A stretch of 64,000 nucleotides of DNA from Liolophura sinensis (lineage: Eukaryota; Mollusca; Polyplacophora; Chitonida; Chitonidae): positions 16,884,018 through 16,948,017 of the forward strand of contig NC_088301.1 of assembly GCF_032854445.1 (NCBI RefSeq). The letters run 5' to 3'. Of this stretch, positions 59,161-64,000 are shown piece after piece. Position 1 is the stretch's first letter; every line of letters starts with the position of its first letter. The notes under the pieces were generated by a model. That model was not told the DNA's origin. It saw only the letters and a program-made list of their open reading frames with translations, and ran no database searches. Position numbers and translations under genes: made by a program.

Positions 59161-60381
59161 TCACAATTCTGTGGTGGGCAGATCATCAAATGCCTGTGGA
59201 TCTAGGAAGTACTGGGCCGGGAGGTCCTTCATGTAGTTACTGATGGGGCGGACCACTGATAAGCAACTGGCTTTGCTGAGGTCAGCCTTTGGAGTACCGT
59301 TTAATACCGGTGTAAGACTGTTCCCATGACCATTGGTCTCACTACTGGTCATATCAGGCCTCCTCAGATAGCCGTCCACCATGGTCAACTTACTGACTGG
59401 AGACGGACACTGAGGAACAGGTACGTATCCATTTACATTTATCGCCGGTGCACCATTAGGATGAGCTACATAACCATTACTGCCTGCCACCACAGCTGAT
59501 GTACAGGTCTGGTTATTGACAGATCCTACAGATACATTGCTCGTGCCTATGCTAAGCGTGCTGCTGTCCACGTCACTGTCCTCCAAAGAGTTGCGTCTGT
59601 GAGAGCCCCCACACTCCAGTATGGAGGGGAGAGACCGCGAGTCAATGGTAAGTTTGGGGCGCTGAACATACGATTGATCTAGGCAAATATCTCGGTTCCC
59701 ACAGCCTCTTTCAAGGCTCTGGATGTGGGGGAAAGTGGCAATAGGGGTGGAGGCACTGAGAGGGCCTGTGATGGGCTCCTCGTAACCCCCGTAGTCTGAG
59801 AGATCTCGGTCCCTGCTGGAGCACAGCTCCAGAGGAGGGGTGTGACGTTGCACTCCACCACTACTGGCTAAAGACACAGCTGAGCCCACACAGTTATTGG
59901 GTACATCAGAAGCCTTGATGTAAGGCAAGATTTGATCGGAGCCCCCTTCCTGGCCACTCACAAACGACCCAGCTTTAAGATTGCCACCGGCTTTAGCACT
60001 GACATGCTGCATCACGTTTTGCTGATACTGGCTGGGAGGGACCTGAAGTAGATTGTTATGTCCACTCACACCGCTGTGGAGTACAGGAGGCTCCAGGATC
60101 CCAGGGCCAGCTTTTCCCATTGTAAACATCACAACAGCATCTTTGTCAGAAGAATTTGGCACGGCCCTCAGCAGCTCACTGGGCAAGGTCAGGGCACTCC
60201 CGTTTGCCAAAGAGCCACTCGACTTGCTGTCGCCCTTCGTATCAAACTTAACGTAGCCCTGAGGTGGCAGGTTCTTCTTGCCTTTCTTTTTCTTCTTGTC
60301 TGAACCCCTGCCGAGTTTATCCACAGATTTGGTGCTGCCACGAGGTAAGTAGGGGTTCCCTGGTCTCTGCAATATAAAGAC
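59161..60381 (-). CDS. class I cytokine receptor-like protein (gp130/LIFR/Domeless type), last coding exon: signalling tail
   Basis: Last coding exon of a split minus-strand gene. It encodes about 406 residues and ends in TGA at 59,161-59,163. The tail is rich in Ser, Pro, Gly and Asn, without a folded domain or membrane segment, so it should be disordered and cytoplasmic. A lysine cluster (SDKKKKKGKKN, residues 27-37) lies near the start. Most tyrosines sit in short docking-like motifs: GYVKF, GYEEP, SYVQRP, GYVAHP, GYVPVP, GYLRRP, NYMKD and, near the C-terminus, QYFLDPQ. By analogy with gp130-family receptors these would be phosphorylated by a JAK and bind SH2 proteins such as STAT or SHP2. 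No strict YxxQ STAT3-type site is seen. The acceptor is at 60,381; a second acceptor 15 nt further in (exon start 60,366) keeps the frame. The exon is clearly coding, because 400 codons are open with GC-richer sequence. The receptor class is inferred from box 1 in the upstream exon. Another tyrosine-rich adaptor or receptor tail remains possible. Confidence 0.75.
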   Translation of the reverse strand, partial: VFILQRPGNPYLPRGSTKSVDKLGRGSDKKKKKGKKNLPPQGYVKFDTKGDSKSSGSLANGSALTLPSELLRAVPNSSDKDAVVMFTMGKAGPGILEPPVLHSGVSGHNNLLQVPPSQYQQNVMQHVSAKAGGNLKAGSFVSGQEGGSDQILPYIKASDVPNNCVGSAVSLASSGGVQRHTPPLELCSSRDRDLSDYGGYEEPITGPLSASTPIATFPHIQSLERGCGNRDICLDQSYVQRPKLTIDSRSLPSILECGGSHRRNSLEDSDVDSSTLSIGTSNVSVGSVNNQTCTSAVVAGSNGYVAHPNGAPAINVNGYVPVPQCPSPVSKLTMVDGYLRRPDMTSSETNGHGNSLTPVLNGTPKADLSKASCLSVVRPISNYMKDLPAQYFLDPQAFDDLPTTEL

Positions 60382-60579
60382 CTGCAATGAGGAGGATATA
60401 CACATTATAGATGCACATGCAGAAAGAAATAGCTTAATACAAGTCATAAAGCTTTCATCTTCTTTCATATGCACATCTGTTACGAGGCAGGGCACATGTA
60501 CACCATAATAGTTTCCAGTATTCATAAGATGTTTACACATTTTTCTCTTATGCCTGGCTTAATCAACAATTTTTTTTAC

Positions 60580-60740
60580 TATTATAAAGCAGCAATCAGC
60601 TTCATTGGTGGAGGAAATTCGCATGCCCAGAGCAAAGAAACAGCCTTTGGCAAGATACTGAAAAACTTTTCCACACTACAGGGGATGAACATACTGTACA
60701 TATCCACCATATTGATGGAAAACGAATGGCCTTCATGTTA
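60580..60740 (-). repeat. repeat family E, in intron
   Basis: Contains TTGGTGGAGGAAATTCGCAT, GCCCAGAGCAAAGAAACAG and CCTTTGGCAAGATACTG, matching the body of the 37.4-kb copy. It lies in the intron 60,382-61,257. Confidence 0.55.
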
Positions 60741-61257
60741 GACTACACAAACAGCCTATTCATAAAATAGTTACCTCTATGGTTAACAAGAGTTTGGAAA
60801 CCTCAGGTTCAGAGTAAATACCAGACCATGCAATCAGACTTTTGGTATTGATGATCACAGAACACCGATTTGACCCATTTCAAATTCTAACAAAACAGTT
60901 TTCCACACACAGTGTTCACAAGAAAAACTAGCACTGTAAAAAATCTTCAACCTTTTCAACCACTAAAGAAATGGAAATGTTGAATTAATAAAATATGTGT
61001 GTTATATTTAACAGAATATAATCTAGCATCATTCACACAGGAGACTTTTTTTTTGAGTGTATAACATAGCCTTGAATGAGTTTCGAAATTTGTTAGCCAT
61101 GTCTCAGAAAATTATTTTGCAGGCCTGTGGTGACAGTGAAAGGTTAATGGATGGACAGACACCATGATACCATATGTGAATGTGGATGTATAAAAATATA
61201 TATATATATATCTATACATCTAGAAAGATATTTAATTTGGTGGGATATGATTATTAC

Positions 61258-61410
61258 CTGACAGCTGTCATCTGTCATTCCTGTTGAGTCTGAGCCTGTA
61301 CTGGCCACGGTACTGTTACCATTGGACAGCAGAGAGGTTCTAGATGTGGGAGACACAGCTGGCGAGGGTCCTGCACTCTGGTAATCAGGTATATCTGTGT
61401 AGCTGTCAAA
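61258..61410 (-). CDS. receptor-like gene, penultimate coding exon
   Basis: 153 nt, exactly 51 codons, phase 0 on both sides. The acceptor is TTTTCTTTTGCAG before TTTGACAGC at 61,410, and the donor is CAG/GTAATA at 61,258. It begins FDSYTDIPDYQSAG, with two tyrosines shortly after box 1, and continues as a Ser/Thr-rich stretch ending SDSTGMTDDSCQ. In class I receptors the region after box 1 mediates JAK contact and contains the less conserved box 2. I cannot point to a clear box 2 here. The Ser/Asp-rich end recalls, but does not prove similarity to, the serine-rich region of gp130. Introns on both sides are free of long open frames. Confidence 0.75.
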
Positions 61411-62315
61411 CTGCAAAAGAAAAGCAGACATCAGAGATACAAGTACTACTCACACAGAAACAAATAACTTGTCATTATATAATGATATAATTATGGAGAA
61501 AAAATAATAAACAAAAAAATGAAAAGCCAAACCAAAATAACAGAACAAAAACAAGTGTTCTTGTCAAACCAATGCATGAAACTTCACAACACCCGTAAGC
61601 ATTTTTTGCAAGCTGTGCAAAAACACATAATTCCCTGCTTCACAACCATAACTATACAGAAACTGTTAATGCACACGCATTATGGAAAAGAACCTGAAAA
61701 GACAGGTACACAGCTTGGACCTATTCCTTGTTCATATATTCCCCACCACAGTAAATGTGATTTGTACATTGTACAGTACATACATACTCCCTACAGTGCT
61801 GTCTACATTGGATTTACATCACACCCACGCCTAGTAACTTTTGTACAGAAATCTTAAATGCCAAGGTAGTTGCCTGTTACAGAGGTGATGCAGGAAAGTA
61901 ATTGCCAGAAAATATAAACACTCTGTATCAACATTTGTTCTATTTAATTTATGCTTAATACACACTCATTATTTTGGTCTAAAACATGTGCAACATGATT
62001 CTAACAGACACCGGAAACAATTTTAATGATGATTGCCACAAAAACATTAGTGGTGAGGGTAAGCCTAAACAAAGCGCAGGGTGCAAAGGTCAAACTTATA
62101 TAGTTGTGTCAGCGATGTGAAGTAAGCTAGAGAGTGGCACATGCACAGTATAAAAGGCATATTATGTGTAGAGTGAACCTTGCATTTTATCTATTTATTT
62201 ACATGTCGAATGCTACTGTCGCGTGAAATGTTATATTTTCAATCATTCTAGTCGAATTTGTTCTCTACATTTGACAATCACACCTTGTGAACTGCGGTTT
62301 TAATTTATGTTTTCT

Positions 62316-62462
62316 TTATTTATTTGATTGGTGTTTTACGCCGTACTTAAGAATATTTCACTCATACAACAGCGGCCAGCATTATGGTGGGAGAAATCTG
62401 GGCTGAGGAAACCCATGACCATCCACAGGTTGCTGAAGGACCTTCCAACATACAGCCAAATG
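62316..62462 (-). repeat. SINE family A, in intron
   Basis: Contains TTTATTTATTTGATTGGTG, GTTTTACGCCGTACTTAAG, GCGGCCAGCATTATGGTGG and CATGACCATCCACAGGTTGC. It is truncated before the head. Same orientation as the gene's template, within the 2.15-kb intron. Confidence 0.85.
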
Positions 62463-62688
62463 ACTCTTGCATTTATCTAATGAGTTTGAATTTCAAGCCA
62501 CCAACAAAAAAAAAAAAAAAAACAGAATAAAAAAAGTGAAGACCATCAAGTTGACTACTATATACATACAGATATATATATATAGAGAGAGAACAACATA
62601 TGGGTAGGCCCTACAACACACGCAACAGAGCAGGAAAAAGCTTACCGCAGGTAGGTTGATCCTGAAGTAGCAGGCGTTAAAGACAGAG

Positions 62689-62734
62689 AGAGTGGGTAGC
62701 AGTTGAATGACAAAGAGTGGGTAGCAGTTGAATG
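62689..62734. repeat. 25-bp tandem duplication
   Basis: The 21-bp block that begins AGAGTGGGTAGCAGTTGAAT (one more G at its end) occurs identically at 62,689-62,709 and 62,714-62,734, within the intron upstream of a cryptic splice-like pair at 62,641-62,664. Confidence 0.9.
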
Positions 62735-63560
62735 CCACACGGACAAGCAAAACAAATACATACATGTACAGGTGGGAAAGCATCTCTCAGACTTAATGTA
62801 TTCATGATCATTATAAAATTGGAAACAATATCTTTTATAGGATGTATGAAAAAACCCTGTAAGTCTGAGATAAACTGGAAAGAAAATTCATACCAGTTTA
62901 GAGGGGACTGTGTGTAAATTTCCTGACCCACAACATATGTTTATGCTGTTTTGTAACATGATATCACAATAACGAAACAGCAATATCAAATACATATGGG
63001 AAAATATAATATGGACGTCCTCAAGACAACCCAGTGCAAGAGAGATCACTCTTCTCCACACATTTTTCGTATGAATTAGCCTGAGTTATCTCCCTTGTAC
63101 GCCTCCTGTCTATAAACTTCACAGATATGCAATGAATGCAGTACTGGAGAAAGGAAAAGTACCTGGGTTTATGTACAACCTGACCAGCCAACTGTAGAAA
63201 TCCTGACAGAGGTCCATAATTATATAGCAGGTCACTGGATGTAAACAACAAAGAGGCAAGCAAATCACTACTGAATATAGCCTGTTTAGAATTAAGCCAG
63301 ATTGTGCGCCACATTTCCAGTTCACACTTTACATGCAAACATTCCAAAGAAGATCTGCATGTATACAGGGTAACCTGATACATGTAATGCAAATGTAACA
63401 AAACCAAGCTGGGAATGCAGCGGAAAGGGAGAAGGTGTAGATGGAGGACAGGAAAAATGATTCATTTTCGAGAGCTATAAACTGATTTACACTAGATTCT
63501 GGAAGACGTGTACATCAGTCTGTGAACAGCAATGTGTACAGCCTTGTAGCTTGCTCCTAC

Positions 63561-63636
63561 CTGATCAGGGTCTGGTAAGGGGGGAGGTATGATAATACTT
63601 TCTTGTGGGGGATCCAGCAGTGTCTTCGTCAGCCGC
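63561..63636 (-). CDS. receptor-like gene, box 1 exon
   Basis: 76 nt between acceptor CTCTGTGCAG and donor CAG/GTAGGA. It encodes RLTKTLLDPPQESIIIPPP followed by LPDPDQ. The exon begins with the last base of a split codon and ends in phase 0, joining in frame to the exon at 61,410. The element PPPLPDPDQ fits box 1 of class I cytokine receptors (gp130 has WPNVPDPSK at the matching place), the site that binds JAK kinases just inside the membrane. A small separate exon for box 1 after the transmembrane exon also agrees with what I know of vertebrate receptor genes. The transmembrane exon must lie past 64,000; none is seen between 63,637 and the edge. Not proven: proline-rich juxtamembrane segments occur in other receptors. 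Confidence 0.6.
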
Positions 63637-63851
63637 CTGCACAGAGGAACACATAATTACATAAACTGGAGTGCCTGGAGTGTAAAACCATCGTCTGGTA
63701 CTTCAGACTTTCACCAACAGAGCAAGCTCAATGTGTTTGTAAATTTGCAGGAGGACAATCTGTACTGAACTCCACGTATGATCAACTACTGCTTACTGCC
63801 ACCAATGATCTGGGAACAGTATGATTGGAACAATTCTCTCAGATGACACAT

Positions 63852-64000
63852 TTTGTATTTATTTATTTGATTGGTGTTTACGCTGTACTTAACAATATTT
63901 CACTTATACAACAGTGGCCAGCATTATGGTGGGTGGAAACCGGGCAGAGCCCGGGGGAATCCATGACCAACCACAGGTTGCTGCCAGACCTTGAACTCAC
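63852..64000 (-). repeat. SINE family A at the right edge, internally deleted
   Basis: Contains TTTATTTATTTGATTGGTG, ACAGTGGCCAGCATTATGGT and GGCAGAGCCCGGGGGAATCC. It then jumps from GCTGCCAGACC straight to TTGAACTCAC, the reversed B-box, so about 40 bp are missing. It continues past the edge, in an intron of the receptor-like gene. Confidence 0.85.

Noticed and set aside
60053-60303. plus-strand open frames opposite the receptor tail
   Set aside because: Shadows of the minus-strand coding exon.
62493-62931. hydrophobic open frames (minus) that might encode the receptor's transmembrane segment
   Set aside because: They lie downstream of the box 1 exon in the gene's direction, in an intron, and have no usable acceptor; a transmembrane segment must precede box 1.
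1-64000. bacterial-type systems, CRISPR arrays, rRNA, phage or viral genes
   Set aside because: Looked for and not seen; gene structure and repeats are those of an animal nuclear genome.

Overview
The window is nuclear DNA of an invertebrate, most probably a bivalve or other mollusc. Two things suggest this. First, it carries many copies of interspersed tRNA-derived repeats whose consensus I know from bivalve and other lophotrochozoan genomes. Second, the only convincing gene is intron-containing, with GT/AG introns. There are no bacterial-style operons, rRNA genes, CRISPR arrays or phage genes. The assignment to molluscs is an inference and has not been checked against a database.

Layout. 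From 1 to about 59,100 the window is essentially gene-free and repeat-rich. It holds about twenty copies of SINE family A (tRNA-Leu/Ser-like head, AATA-rich tail), three blocks of SINE family C (a different tRNA-like head), and a few copies of a third family E. It also holds two longer dispersed non-coding repeats, called R1 and R2 here, whose copies occur alone, in a loose array (3.7-5.3 kb), in an old duplication of about 2.3 kb (12.0-14.3 kb against 16.1-18.2 kb) and in a 203-bp tandem duplication (51.9-52.3 kb). Two short terminal-inverted-repeat elements (25.8 and 57.1 kb), one decayed PIF/Harbinger-like transposase fragment (41.4 kb), two long (AT)n microsatellites and several perfect hairpins complete this part.

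From 59,161 to the right edge lies the 3' part of one minus-strand gene: three coding exons (63,561-63,636; 61,258-61,410; 59,161-60,381) that join in frame and encode about 480 residues of a low-complexity, Ser/Pro/Gly-rich tail with 14 tyrosines. The first exon carries a proline motif, PPPLPDPDQ, that fits box 1 of class I cytokine receptors of the gp130/LIFR/Domeless type. My best reading is that this is the intracellular tail of an invertebrate JAK/STAT-coupled cytokine receptor, whose transmembrane and extracellular exons lie beyond position 64,000. Downstream of its stop codon is an AT-rich stretch, perhaps 3' UTR, that contains a diverged local duplication and one inverted-repeat element.

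The most useful leads are the receptor tail, with its repeated Tyr-hydrophobic-x-x-Pro motif, and the R1/R2 repeat system, which looks like pieces of one larger, possibly undescribed non-autonomous element.
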